From Melioribacteraceae bacterium (GTDB lineage: Bacteria; Bacteroidota; Ignavibacteria; Ignavibacteriales; Melioribacteraceae), in assembly GCA_022181065.1 (NCBI GenBank), contig BQMY01000117.1, forward strand, positions 1 to 64,000: DNA of 64,000 nt, in the 5' to 3' direction. Below, piece after piece: positions 34,766 through 43,491 of this stretch (position 1 is the stretch's first letter; each line of letters begins with the position of its first letter). The notes beneath the pieces were generated by a model. It was given only the letters and a program-made list of their open reading frames with translations. It was not told the DNA's origin and did no database searches. Position numbers and translations under genes: made by a program.

Positions 34766-35608
34766 TTCTCTTTCTAAAATTTTTACAATGGCTTTCTGAC
34801 CTTTTGAAGATTTTATCCTCAAACCGGTATCATCCAGCAAATCAATCGAAATGAATTCCAGTTCAGTTTCTCCTCTTGTTCTGGCCTTATAAATCAAACT
34901 CATTACTTCTCCCGAACCGGTAATAGACTGGCTCAGGGATGAAATACGAATACTTAATCCACTGGTAACCTTCAAATTACCAGATTGACCATCCCTGATA
35001 ACAACTGTAGTGTCAGAATATTGAGGTACAACACCAATTCCGAAAAATTCATTTGCGAGTGAACCGCTTTCAATGCTAATTAACTCAAGAAGAGTTGTAT
35101 CGAATGAAGCAATCGTGGTCATATCATAAAGATTTGAAACATCATCAACTATGATGGAAAGAGTATCAACCGAGTCAATTAGTGTATTTGTGGTTCGTGG
35201 AAAATACCTTAACGATGTACCGGCTAATGCGTCGATATAAAAAGTCAACGTTTCCGGTCCGCCTTCTATTCCGGCATTTAATCCCATCAGACTGAAAATA
35301 TATTTTCCATCATCCAGGTTCTGTAAGTATGCGGTTTTGAAAGGCAGATACTCTCCATAGGGAATAAATTCGAATAAGGAGTCGGAAAAATCGATATATT
35401 CAAGCTTGTACCTGAAATTTATCGCTTCATCTCCACCTACCCATGAAATTGTAACATCATCTGTAGTAAGAGTATCTCCATCCTCGGGAGCTTCAACAAA
35501 TTGCAGAAATTCCGGCGGAGAGTCAATTAGCGAACCATCTTGCTTACACGAATAAAAAGTAAACAAAATCAGAATAGCAAAAGTTATATTTAGTGTTTTA
35601 TTTTTCAT
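34763..35608 (-). CDS. Secreted lipoprotein with cohesin-like domain
   Basis: A 281-residue protein with a type II signal peptide: LNITFAILILFTFYSC, Cys20 being the lipid-modified residue. The first half (about 30-130) resembles a fibronectin-like domain (PEDGDTLTTDDVTISWVGG, GKYIFSLMGLNA). The second half (about 140-275) has the strand pattern of a cohesin-type domain (LELISIESGSL, ITGSGEVMSLIYKARTRGETELEF). It lies 49 bases downstream of the second beta-barrel gene pair and may be part of that envelope system. It is not claimed to bind a dockerin, since none was seen. Confidence 0.7.
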   Translation of the reverse strand: MKNKTLNITFAILILFTFYSCKQDGSLIDSPPEFLQFVEAPEDGDTLTTDDVTISWVGGDEAINFRYKLEYIDFSDSLFEFIPYGEYLPFKTAYLQNLDDGKYIFSLMGLNAGIEGGPETLTFYIDALAGTSLRYFPRTTNTLIDSVDTLSIIVDDVSNLYDMTTIASFDTTLLELISIESGSLANEFFGIGVVPQYSDTTVVIRDGQSGNLKVTSGLSIRISSLSQSITGSGEVMSLIYKARTRGETELEFISIDLLDDTGLRIKSSKGQKAIVKILERE

Positions 35609-35657
35609 TGGCGCTTGAAATATTCCAATATATAATCATCAGTGAAATGCTGTGTTT

Positions 35658-37070
35658 CTAATAATTTATTCTGATTATCGGTGAAAAGACCAGGTAATTA
35701 TCAAGTCTGTAATATGGAATTGCTTGAGTATTATTGTTGTAGCCTTTGTAATACTTAAATTCAAATCCGAATACTTTACTTAGCATTACCCTGCTCTTGA
35801 AACCAAAATAACCGTAATTATCAGAAAAATCATAATTGATCTGTAATGTTAGGTTATGCTTCAGCATTCCGTTTGATTTAATTAGTGATGCTTCGGTAAA
35901 CAAGTTAAATTTAGTACCTTCCCTACCTGAATTAAGCTCTGTTAAACTCCTTAGATCGGGCACAATATAATTATGGACAATATCGTTTATTGAGAAACCA
36001 AGTCCGGCATTAAGGTTCCACATATTCAGCACATTAACAAATTCTCTGTAATCGGCAAAAAATACAAAGAAATTATTTAATGAGTAAAATTGGGTAATAT
36101 AGTCAATATTAAAGTCATCAAAACCATACTCTGCAACCCGGAACATTCCTTCCAATTTAAAATGAAGCCTGGCTAATTCAGGCATAACCATTTTCAAAGG
36201 ATTTCCCGTTAGGCGGAAATAAATATTTTCTCCACCCTTGTATAACCTTCTACCATAACTGTCGTCATTAAATGTAAAAGTCGGCTGCCTCGCCGGAATA
36301 CCGAATCCCAAGTCGAGAGTATAGCCCGAATAAGCGCTTTTGGGAAGTATTGAATCCATAAATGTAGTTGAAACGCCCATAAAATAGTCAGTAAAATACC
36401 ACCCGGGATAGTTGATATGATCATTTCCCCACCTGCCAAAATATGAAAACAATAATCGGTTTTTAGCTCCAATATTCATTTTATAAAACATCAATTTTGG
36501 TTGGGTAAAATGAAGGAATATATCAAAATTATAATTCCTTGAAGTACTTGATTCCGACTTTGTGAGATCTACATCAGAATAGAGTCTGCTTTTTAAGTAT
36601 TCATAAGTATTCTCACCCAATATTTTCTTTATCACCAAATGATCTTCAACAGGATCAAAGAAATAATTTTTACTGGAAGTACCACCATCATTTTTTTGAG
36701 GAGTGTAAAATCTTATATACTCAATTTCGTCATCATAATAACGTTTTCTCAGCTCAATAAACACCTTACCATCATAGATGTACTGAATCCGATTTTCAAT
36801 ATCATACGATTCGGCAGGTAAACCGTTAATTCTAAATGCATTTTTAACTACAAATCGATTAAAAATATGGCGTACCATTCCCGGTTCGGTTATATCCCAG
36901 ACAGGTTTGAGATCGTTAAAAGCAATAGTATTATACTCGAGATTACTATAAATATTTTTGGCTCTTTCCAGCTTTTCATCCTGAGCATTTACATGTTGCG
37001 AAGATGTGAAAAGAAAAACGATAAACAATGAAAGGAATTTTATCCCGCTCAAGTAATATTTAGAAGCCAT
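35658..37070 (-). CDS. Predicted outer-membrane beta-barrel protein, type B, copy 2
   Basis: A 470-residue protein with an N-terminal signal peptide (LSLFIVFLFTSSQHVNAQ). The mature N-terminus IYSNLEYNTIAFNDLK and the VKNAFRING and ELRKRYYDDE blocks are shared with the type B protein at 38731. The remainder is rich in alternating aromatic strands (for example FFVFFADYREFVNVLNMWNL) and it ends FSPIIRINY, with the terminal aromatic typical of outer-membrane barrels. An AGGT ribosome site precedes the start, which overlaps the upstream type A gene by 11 bases. I do not recognise a named family. Confidence 0.75.
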   Translation of the reverse strand: MASKYYLSGIKFLSLFIVFLFTSSQHVNAQDEKLERAKNIYSNLEYNTIAFNDLKPVWDITEPGMVRHIFNRFVVKNAFRINGLPAESYDIENRIQYIYDGKVFIELRKRYYDDEIEYIRFYTPQKNDGGTSSKNYFFDPVEDHLVIKKILGENTYEYLKSRLYSDVDLTKSESSTSRNYNFDIFLHFTQPKLMFYKMNIGAKNRLLFSYFGRWGNDHINYPGWYFTDYFMGVSTTFMDSILPKSAYSGYTLDLGFGIPARQPTFTFNDDSYGRRLYKGGENIYFRLTGNPLKMVMPELARLHFKLEGMFRVAEYGFDDFNIDYITQFYSLNNFFVFFADYREFVNVLNMWNLNAGLGFSINDIVHNYIVPDLRSLTELNSGREGTKFNLFTEASLIKSNGMLKHNLTLQINYDFSDNYGYFGFKSRVMLSKVFGFEFKYYKGYNNNTQAIPYYRLDNYLVFSPIIRINY

Positions 37071-38589
37071 ATCTGTACCTCACACCAAACATTGTGCTAC
37101 CCGAATTTTCCCACTCATGAGTCGAGCGGTATAATGGTGAAAATATAATTCCGGTAACAAATCTGAACTTATGACCTCCTTCTAATTCAAGTAATTTTAG
37201 CCAGAAATCAGCTTTAAGTACACTATCAAAAATTCTCAGGTTGGCACCAAATATTTCATTGTCAATTCTTTTTTGTTTTGGCACAAATGCCAGATTGAAA
37301 TTTATTATTGGCTGCCATTTGTTGTAAACCTCATTACTGCTCACACTACCCTTGTAGTATGTTGCCTTAACAACATTGTAAGTACCTAATCCAAAATCCA
37401 TTCTGAATCTTAACAGTTTCTCATCACTATCATTCCAGTAGAATGAAAATGTTGTCGCAAATTCATTAAAGGTGAAAAATGCGTACGAACTATCCGCTGA
37501 ACCGAATGAAACACCAGGATTATCAAAGTTTTTACCACCGGTGACAAAATGAAGATTGAGAAAAGGAATATCAAAATAACGGGTAGTACTTATATCAAAT
37601 GAAAGTCCAGTACCTACATTCAATTTCGGTTTATCAGACCCCACAAATGGCATTGCAGAAGCAACAGATTCCGAACCTACCGCAAATCTCCCCATAATTT
37701 TAGCATCTATTACCAGATCGTTTTTCATTCGTTTTTTATCACCTGTAATGAAGAACAATCCTCTTCCACCAATATTCAACGCCATACTCTGCCAGGGATG
37801 CAAATTGAGTAAATCACTCTCCATTGACATTTCTGCACTGAGAATGGTAAAATCGAGATCCATCTCTTTATGATAAAAACTTGCATGCGCTAGTGAAGCG
37901 TCGATCATAAATTCCGCGCCTGATGAAACAGCTCGGCGTCTGGCTCGCGGACTTAAATTTTCAGCTCCATTACCCGAAATTAAAGCAACACTTTTGGGAT
38001 AAATATGTTTACTATGAATCCACATATCGTTTAGGAAATCTGTATTATCAAGGCTTGTCATACCACGTTTAATCTCATATTCCTCAATAGGGATATTTAA
38101 TCTGGAATATGGTTCGTATTGCCCAAGGCTTGATATCACAAAATTAGTGATTGAAGTATATAATTCCGGATCAGAGAAATACAATTCATTCAAATCCGCG
38201 AAAGAAAGCAATGTTTCTCTTTGGGGTTCCTGCACCGTTGTAGAAGCGCCTCCAAAGAAATCCGAGCGTGTTTCCTGGGAAGCAGCCCGAAGATACTCAA
38301 CCCTCAATAAAGTTAGACTATCGATATTAATATTCTTCTGAATGAAAACAAAAAAGTAAGTATAGTCTTCTGAGGCAAAGAATTTAACAGGGTTATTACC
38401 AAGTGTAGGTACTACCGCGGGTAATTTTTCCAGATCGGAATTGGTAAGACTCAATTGCATCGAGTGGATATCGAGATAATCCACATCGAATTCAATTCTA
38501 TCTTCTATTCTTTGATAATACTCACTCAATTCCTGGGCATAAAATAAAGAGGATAATGAGACAAGCAGTAGTACCACAAACTTTGTCAT
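37060..38589 (-). CDS. Predicted outer-membrane beta-barrel protein, type A, copy 2
   Basis: A 509-residue protein with signal peptide KFVVLLLVSLSSLFYAQ. The N-terminal 200 residues form a non-barrel region with DYLDIHSMQLSL, DNTDFLNDMWIHSKHIY and a Ser/Arg-rich turn. The last 280 residues have alternating hydrophobic strands and end GVRYRYGF, a barrel-type terminal Phe. It is paralogous to the gene at 40133, sharing the N-terminal block around DYL(D/N)IH and the RYRYG end. It opens the second A-B pair, behind a terminator. No known family name. Confidence 0.75.
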   Translation of the reverse strand: MTKFVVLLLVSLSSLFYAQELSEYYQRIEDRIEFDVDYLDIHSMQLSLTNSDLEKLPAVVPTLGNNPVKFFASEDYTYFFVFIQKNINIDSLTLLRVEYLRAASQETRSDFFGGASTTVQEPQRETLLSFADLNELYFSDPELYTSITNFVISSLGQYEPYSRLNIPIEEYEIKRGMTSLDNTDFLNDMWIHSKHIYPKSVALISGNGAENLSPRARRRAVSSGAEFMIDASLAHASFYHKEMDLDFTILSAEMSMESDLLNLHPWQSMALNIGGRGLFFITGDKKRMKNDLVIDAKIMGRFAVGSESVASAMPFVGSDKPKLNVGTGLSFDISTTRYFDIPFLNLHFVTGGKNFDNPGVSFGSADSSYAFFTFNEFATTFSFYWNDSDEKLLRFRMDFGLGTYNVVKATYYKGSVSSNEVYNKWQPIINFNLAFVPKQKRIDNEIFGANLRIFDSVLKADFWLKLLELEGGHKFRFVTGIIFSPLYRSTHEWENSGSTMFGVRYRYGF

Positions 38590-38697
38590 AATCAGGTATA
38601 AAATTAAGTTTCTAAATAACCAATTTTGAAAAACATAAAACTGTTTTTATTTCTCCGTTTTATGTTGAAATATTTTATCTACTTTATTTTACCCCCT

Positions 38698-38737
38698 GGA
38701 AAAAAGGAAGGCTACTAACCGGAAAACCGGTTAGTAG
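38698..38737 (-). terminator. Terminator between the two beta-barrel gene pairs
   Basis: On the minus strand CTACTAACCGG, loop TTTT, CCGGTTAGTAG makes a perfect 11-pair stem, followed by CCTTCCTTTTTTCC. The left arm includes the stop codon of the type B gene. It should end or reduce transcription of the first pair before the second. Confidence 0.8.
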
Positions 38738-40122
38738 TTAATTTTAAGTATCGGAGAAAATACAACGTAATCACCTCTCCATAATGCATCGTACTGTTTT
38801 GCGTCGATACCAAAGTTATTCATAACTTTAACTTCGAAACCAAATGTTGAACTGATCATGGCTTTTACAGTAGCGCCATAATATCCCCAACCATCTGATA
38901 CATTATAACCACCTAGGACTTGAAGATCATGCTGAATCAAGCCACCGTTGTTATCAATACCAACGTTAAATGTCATAAAGTGCTTGAATTTATCAAAATC
39001 TTCGCGATTTTCAAGATCAATCACGCTTAAAGTTGCCTGATCAATTCTTAATTTGTGAAGATCATGAGAAGCAAGACCCGCACCTGCATAAAGCTGACCA
39101 AAATCGAACATGTTGGTGATATCTCTGTAAATCCAACTTAGACTAAAGTAGTTTTTAACAGCAACAAAATCCTGATTAACGTTATAAATTCCAAAATCTT
39201 TGTATTTGTAATCAGCATAGGTAATAAAACTTTCAACATTCAGATAAACATTCTCAAACTCTTCGGTAATGTTTTTAAGAAGATCACCCGAAAGAGCGAA
39301 ATATGCGGAACTACCAGATTTAAACATAGGCATAGTAGGTAGATCAGCAATAAAAGGTTTTGATGTATTTGTACCGGTACCAACTGATAATTTGTAAGTA
39401 TAATCAGAAGGATCGTCGCCAAGAGCGTTATAATACGTGAGGCTAACTCCAGCAACATATTCTGCCGAGAACCAACCTGGTAAGAATATTTTATCAAAAC
39501 CCCACTTACCGAATAATGAAAGAAGGTATTTATTTCTTACACCCGAAGTAGTTGACCAAAACATAAGTTCAGGTTCGAGCATATTCAGGTCAATATCAAA
39601 ATAATAGCCATATTTGGTTTCGTAAACGTCCTTTGTCACATCACTGAAAAAGTAAGTCTGTTCCTGCATCTTGTCATAAAGTCGCGGACCAATAATTTCT
39701 TTAAGATAGAAACCATCCTCCACGGGATCGAACAAAGGAATTGGCTTTACTTCATCTGACTGATCAATAGAAATAAACGCGAAATATTCAAATTCTTCAT
39801 CATAATACCTTCTTCTAAGGTCAACGATAACTTCTCCATCGAAAACAGCATTAGCTTTTTCCATAACTACCTGAACATCGGCAGGTTGACCATTTATTCT
39901 GAAGGCATTTTTAACTGCGAATTTGTTAAATAACTCCCTGATAAAACCGGGATCATTTATAAACCACTTTCTTTTCAAGTCATCAAACGCTATTGTATTG
40001 TACTCAAGATTTGAGTAAATAGTATTCAACTCCTCTTTAGACTGTGATCCATTAGTTTCCTGAGCGTAATTAACATTTGTCAGGATAAATACTGTCAATA
40101 TATATAAAACTAATTTCTTCAT
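38731..40122 (-). CDS. Predicted outer-membrane beta-barrel protein, type B, copy 1
   Basis: About 463 residues from the ATG at 40122, with an AGGT ribosome site 8 bases upstream; the TTG at 40131 has none. Signal peptide KKLVLYILTVFILTNVNYAQ. The mature protein starts with a Glu/Asn/Ser-rich linker and then IYSNLEYNTIAFDDLK, FAVKNAFRINGQPAD, DLRRRYYDEEFEY, the block shared with copy 2. The C-terminal part has barrel-like strands and ends FSPILKINY. It lies 10 bases after type A copy 1, so the A-B pair is translated together. Function unknown. Confidence 0.75.
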   Translation of the reverse strand: MKKLVLYILTVFILTNVNYAQETNGSQSKEELNTIYSNLEYNTIAFDDLKRKWFINDPGFIRELFNKFAVKNAFRINGQPADVQVVMEKANAVFDGEVIVDLRRRYYDEEFEYFAFISIDQSDEVKPIPLFDPVEDGFYLKEIIGPRLYDKMQEQTYFFSDVTKDVYETKYGYYFDIDLNMLEPELMFWSTTSGVRNKYLLSLFGKWGFDKIFLPGWFSAEYVAGVSLTYYNALGDDPSDYTYKLSVGTGTNTSKPFIADLPTMPMFKSGSSAYFALSGDLLKNITEEFENVYLNVESFITYADYKYKDFGIYNVNQDFVAVKNYFSLSWIYRDITNMFDFGQLYAGAGLASHDLHKLRIDQATLSVIDLENREDFDKFKHFMTFNVGIDNNGGLIQHDLQVLGGYNVSDGWGYYGATVKAMISSTFGFEVKVMNNFGIDAKQYDALWRGDYVVFSPILKINY

Positions 40123-40132
40123 TGTCGTCAAC

Positions 40133-41665
40133 CTAGTTATTTAATCCATATCTGTATCTGATTTGCACTGCGGCACCGCCATCTGTCTCCCAACCTTCCG
40201 CATCACGGAAGAACGGAGCGGAAACATAATTTGCTTCGAGTCTGAACATATGATCCGGTGCAATCTGGAAGATTGTCAACCATGCCCAATAATTAAATGC
40301 GCTGTCGAAAAATTTGAGTTTGGCACCCATTACCGGGTTATTTTTCGGAGCCCAGGTATAATTAAGAGCGATCATCGGCTGGAATTTTGCAAACACCTGC
40401 TTTGAACCAAGCAGAGCGTCAGTGGCGTTAACCCACTCAGCTTCAACAACATCATAATATCCGGCGCCTATGTCCATTCTGAATCTGCTTGTTAATTTAT
40501 CCGACGTGTTCCAGAAAAATGACATACTTACTTCAGCTTCGTTAAATGTGTGATAGGAAAACTTCCTGGTTCCCTTAAACACATATACTGCCGGATCAGT
40601 TACATCCCTGTCACCTGTTGAGAAGTAGAAATTCAGATATGGGAAATTACCCATTTTTGAAAAATTAAACTGACCGTAAATACCTGTACCAAAATTAAGA
40701 GCAGGAGGATCACCAAATATCCATGGTTGTGCATCATAGATATCACGTGTTCCAAGATTAACTCTTGCGCCAAACTTGGCATTCAGGAAGGTTGAATTAC
40801 TTATCCCGCGTTTATCGCCGGCAAGCATGAATAACATTTTTATACCAGCTCTAACAGTCATAGACTGATGCGGCAATACATTTACAACCGGCTGAGTAAA
40901 ATCCAGTTCAACACTTGCACCACCATCCTCAAGAATAGCGTTCATACTTTCGTGAGAAAAACTGATTTTTGAAATACTGGCGTCAATTTTAAATGCCGTA
41001 CTGCTACCAGCGCTTCTTCCTCTTCGGGAACTACCGGCGGCTTCATCTTTGAACCAGTGTATTTCATAAGTTTTAGCGTAATTAATGAAATCGGTATTAT
41101 CGCGCGAAGTTAAACCCAAGCTGGTTTTAATATCACCTTCAGTATTAATTCTTAACAAAGACTGTGGAGGGTCTTCAGGATTTAACCTTAAATGTTCCAT
41201 CACCATCTTTTGCATAGAATAATAATACTCAGGATTATTGAGTTTTAGATTGTGCAAATCACTAAACTTCAACACAACTGTGGTATCATCAGAGATATCT
41301 CCGATGGCGGAGAAAAAGCCTCCTTCAGCACTGGTATTAACCCTTATTTCATCCACATAAAGCAAATAAAGGGAATCAATTCCCAGCCCTTCGTTCAGAA
41401 AGATTAGACGATAAGACACATTATCATCCTCAATAAAACCAAAAGGCTCATTTTTACTTACTCTCGGGATACTTTTAAGTAACGGATCAATACCATCCTG
41501 TGGATAGACAGGGATGTAGTGTATATTGAGATAATCCTTGTCTTTCCTCAACTTGAGATCAATTTTATCAACAAGGTCTTCAGCCTGTTGCTGTGCCAGA
41601 ATTGAAGTGAACAATGCTGACACAAGGAAAAAACCTAAAACTATATTTAATATTTTTTTATCCAT
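40133..41665 (-). CDS. Predicted outer-membrane beta-barrel protein, type A, copy 1
   Basis: A 510-residue protein with signal peptide KKILNIVLGFFLVSALFTSILAQ. N-terminal non-barrel segment with DYLNIHYIPVYP, LNEGLGIDSLYLLYVDEIR and DNTDFINYAKTYEIHWFKDE, then a Gly/Ser/Arg-rich turn and about 280 residues of alternating barrel strands ending AAVQIRYRYGLNN. It is paralogous to the gene at 37060. It lies 37 bases downstream of the 365-residue secreted protein and so is in the gldL-like operon. Not recognised beyond outer-membrane barrel. Confidence 0.75.
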   Translation of the reverse strand: MDKKILNIVLGFFLVSALFTSILAQQQAEDLVDKIDLKLRKDKDYLNIHYIPVYPQDGIDPLLKSIPRVSKNEPFGFIEDDNVSYRLIFLNEGLGIDSLYLLYVDEIRVNTSAEGGFFSAIGDISDDTTVVLKFSDLHNLKLNNPEYYYSMQKMVMEHLRLNPEDPPQSLLRINTEGDIKTSLGLTSRDNTDFINYAKTYEIHWFKDEAAGSSRRGRSAGSSTAFKIDASISKISFSHESMNAILEDGGASVELDFTQPVVNVLPHQSMTVRAGIKMLFMLAGDKRGISNSTFLNAKFGARVNLGTRDIYDAQPWIFGDPPALNFGTGIYGQFNFSKMGNFPYLNFYFSTGDRDVTDPAVYVFKGTRKFSYHTFNEAEVSMSFFWNTSDKLTSRFRMDIGAGYYDVVEAEWVNATDALLGSKQVFAKFQPMIALNYTWAPKNNPVMGAKLKFFDSAFNYWAWLTIFQIAPDHMFRLEANYVSAPFFRDAEGWETDGGAAVQIRYRYGLNN

Positions 41666-41702
41666 ACCATTCTGCTAGCTATTTAATTGGAAGATCAATG
41701 AC

Positions 41703-42800
41703 CTACATTATTATTGTGGCTTCGTATTCGTACTCTACATTTTTCTCATACTGCGTACTAAATCTCATCTTGATTTTCACCGGTACTTCGTCTCCTATCT
41801 CAAGAACATCAATAAATTCCTGATTAAGGTCAAGAGAAACAATTGTAAAGTAACCTGACTGAGCGAAGTTACCACCTCTACCCGGCATTAAAAAATCAGC
41901 CGGTTCCGAAGTAATCTGTAAATTCCGCAATTTTGCAGGAGCAGCTACAAGACTACCGTCCTCTTCAACGTAACCTGTGTAAATAAAATAGAAAGTAAGC
42001 AGTTTCTTATTAAATGGTGAAATGTAATAAACACCACCTTCTTCAGCTTCATCAGCATTACTAAGATCTTTCCAGGTAACAAAACCGCTAAGTTGAGGTG
42101 GAATAACGTTAAATGACCACCTTGTATCTTTCAGTTCTCCTGTTTCAGCCTCTTTGTACTGGAATTCCTGACCGTTATACATACCAATTACAGTATAACT
42201 TTGCCCAAGCGATTCGTCTTTTTTCAAAACTTCATCCAGATTGACAACAGCACCCCTTCCCGTATCAATAACCTGACCGCCGCTATTCTGCACTTCATAT
42301 GAATATTTTAGCGGATCTGTGTACTCCGCGGTAGCAAAACTGAAAGTTTCCTTTTCACCGGGATAGTAACTTTCCCTTATACTAACCTTGGCGGGCATGT
42401 TGGGATTATCAACCAAAAGGAGGTAGTAACCCGATTGTGTTCTTCTTCTTGTTTCATCGACAAAATCGAGGTCTATTCTTACATAGTAAGTACCGGCTTT
42501 ATCAGTAACGCCATAAACTTCATAAACTACAGTTTCACCACGTTCACCACCCTTTAGCTGGTTTGGTGCCTGGAAATACTCTGTAAGCTCTTTTAATTCG
42601 TTACCCGATTCATCAAGAAGAGTAGCTTTGATGTCGTTAATTTTTTTGATGTTCGTTAAAACTATCTGCTTTCTTGCCGGCACCTTAAATTGTTGAAGCG
42701 CTACCACGTGAATGGTATCACTTACATTAAAGCCCTGCCCCGCCAGAAAACTGACAGTCAGAAGGAAAAGTATTATCACTCTTTTCATAGGACCCTTCAT
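41703..42800 (-). CDS. Secreted Ig-like periplasmic protein, possible split GldM part
   Basis: A 365-residue protein from ATG 42800 (ATG 42788 possible) with signal peptide KRVIILFLLTVSFLAGQG. Repeated beta-rich segments suggest several Ig-like domains at about 25-130, 135-230 and 235-365 (GTYYVRIDLDF, PGEKETFSFATAEY, VPVKIKMRFSTQYEKN). It lies after the GldM-like gene, so it may supply the periplasmic domains that full GldM carries on its own chain. That is an inference from order and size; no GldM motif is directly visible. A hairpin lies between the two genes. Confidence 0.65.
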   Translation of the reverse strand: MKGPMKRVIILFLLTVSFLAGQGFNVSDTIHVVALQQFKVPARKQIVLTNIKKINDIKATLLDESGNELKELTEYFQAPNQLKGGERGETVVYEVYGVTDKAGTYYVRIDLDFVDETRRRTQSGYYLLLVDNPNMPAKVSIRESYYPGEKETFSFATAEYTDPLKYSYEVQNSGGQVIDTGRGAVVNLDEVLKKDESLGQSYTVIGMYNGQEFQYKEAETGELKDTRWSFNVIPPQLSGFVTWKDLSNADEAEEGGVYYISPFNKKLLTFYFIYTGYVEEDGSLVAAPAKLRNLQITSEPADFLMPGRGGNFAQSGYFTIVSLDLNQEFIDVLEIGDEVPVKIKMRFSTQYEKNVEYEYEATIIM

Positions 42801-42825
42801 ATCTTTTATAACTGATTACAAAACA

Positions 42826-42848
42826 GATGCGGTAAAAAATACCGCATC
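42826..42848 (-). terminator. Hairpin inside the envelope operon, possible attenuator
   Basis: On the minus strand GATGCGGTA, loop TTTTT, TACCGCATC forms a perfect 9-pair stem, followed by TGTTTTGTAATC. It lies 8 bases past the GldM-like stop and 26 bases before the next start. The T run is broken, so it would be a weak terminator or an mRNA processing or stabilising signal. Confidence 0.5.
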
Positions 42849-42856
42849 AGACAAAA

Positions 42857-43471
42857 CTAAAATAGCACATCAGCCGCTTTGGTTTTAACACCGCCGCCAG
42901 AAGATACATTTACTACAAAGTCAACCTTATCACTAGTAATAAGATTGTTACCATCTTCATAATGAAGTTCTTCTTTCAATTGCTCCAGAAGATGATCGGT
43001 TAGATATCCGGGCAATTCTCTTTCAACTTCACAATATGCCACAAAATTATACTTTCCGGTACGTTTGAATTCACCAAGAAAAACCGCGTTTCCGCTTTGT
43101 GTTTCAATAACAAAACGTTCGTTTGAAATCTGTGTTGAATTTATACCACCTTCAGGCCAACCGGATGGTGATCGTTTACTATCAGGATTAACATCTATGA
43201 AGTAGAGCACTTTGGCTTTTTCTTCCTCTGAAACTAATCCTGCCGGTGTCATAACAATCTTGTGAGGTTCTTTATTTTTCAGGCTATAGTCAGAATCTCT
43301 TTGCGGTACCTGCAAAACAATCGGCTGACTGTAAGAACGAGCCAAACTCGTGATCATCTTATCCCTGATTTCATGCTCTATGTGTTCAAGCTCATCTCGT
43401 TCGGTGATAACAATAAGCAATTCAACAAGAATAACGATGTAGAGTACGAAGTAAACCATACTTTTTTTCAT
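42857..43471 (-). CDS. GldM-like single-pass inner-membrane protein
   Basis: A 204-residue protein: two lysines at the N-terminus, one membrane helix at about 5-22 (MVYFVLYIVILVELLIVI) and a periplasmic domain of about 180 residues with a long amphipathic helix after the membrane segment (ITERDELEHIEHEIRDK). Position behind a GldL-like gene, topology and the helix-then-beta layout match GldM/PorM, but it is less than half the usual GldM length. A glutamate (E17) lies in the membrane helix, as the Asp does in ExbD, TolR and MotB. A strong GGAGG site at 43480-43484 precedes the ATG. GldM assignment is an inference. Confidence 0.6.
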   Translation of the reverse strand: MKKSMVYFVLYIVILVELLIVITERDELEHIEHEIRDKMITSLARSYSQPIVLQVPQRDSDYSLKNKEPHKIVMTPAGLVSEEEKAKVLYFIDVNPDSKRSPSGWPEGGINSTQISNERFVIETQSGNAVFLGEFKRTGKYNFVAYCEVERELPGYLTDHLLEQLKEELHYEDGNNLITSDKVDFVVNVSSGGGVKTKAADVLF

Positions 43472-43491
43472 CGTAATTACCTCCTACTTGA

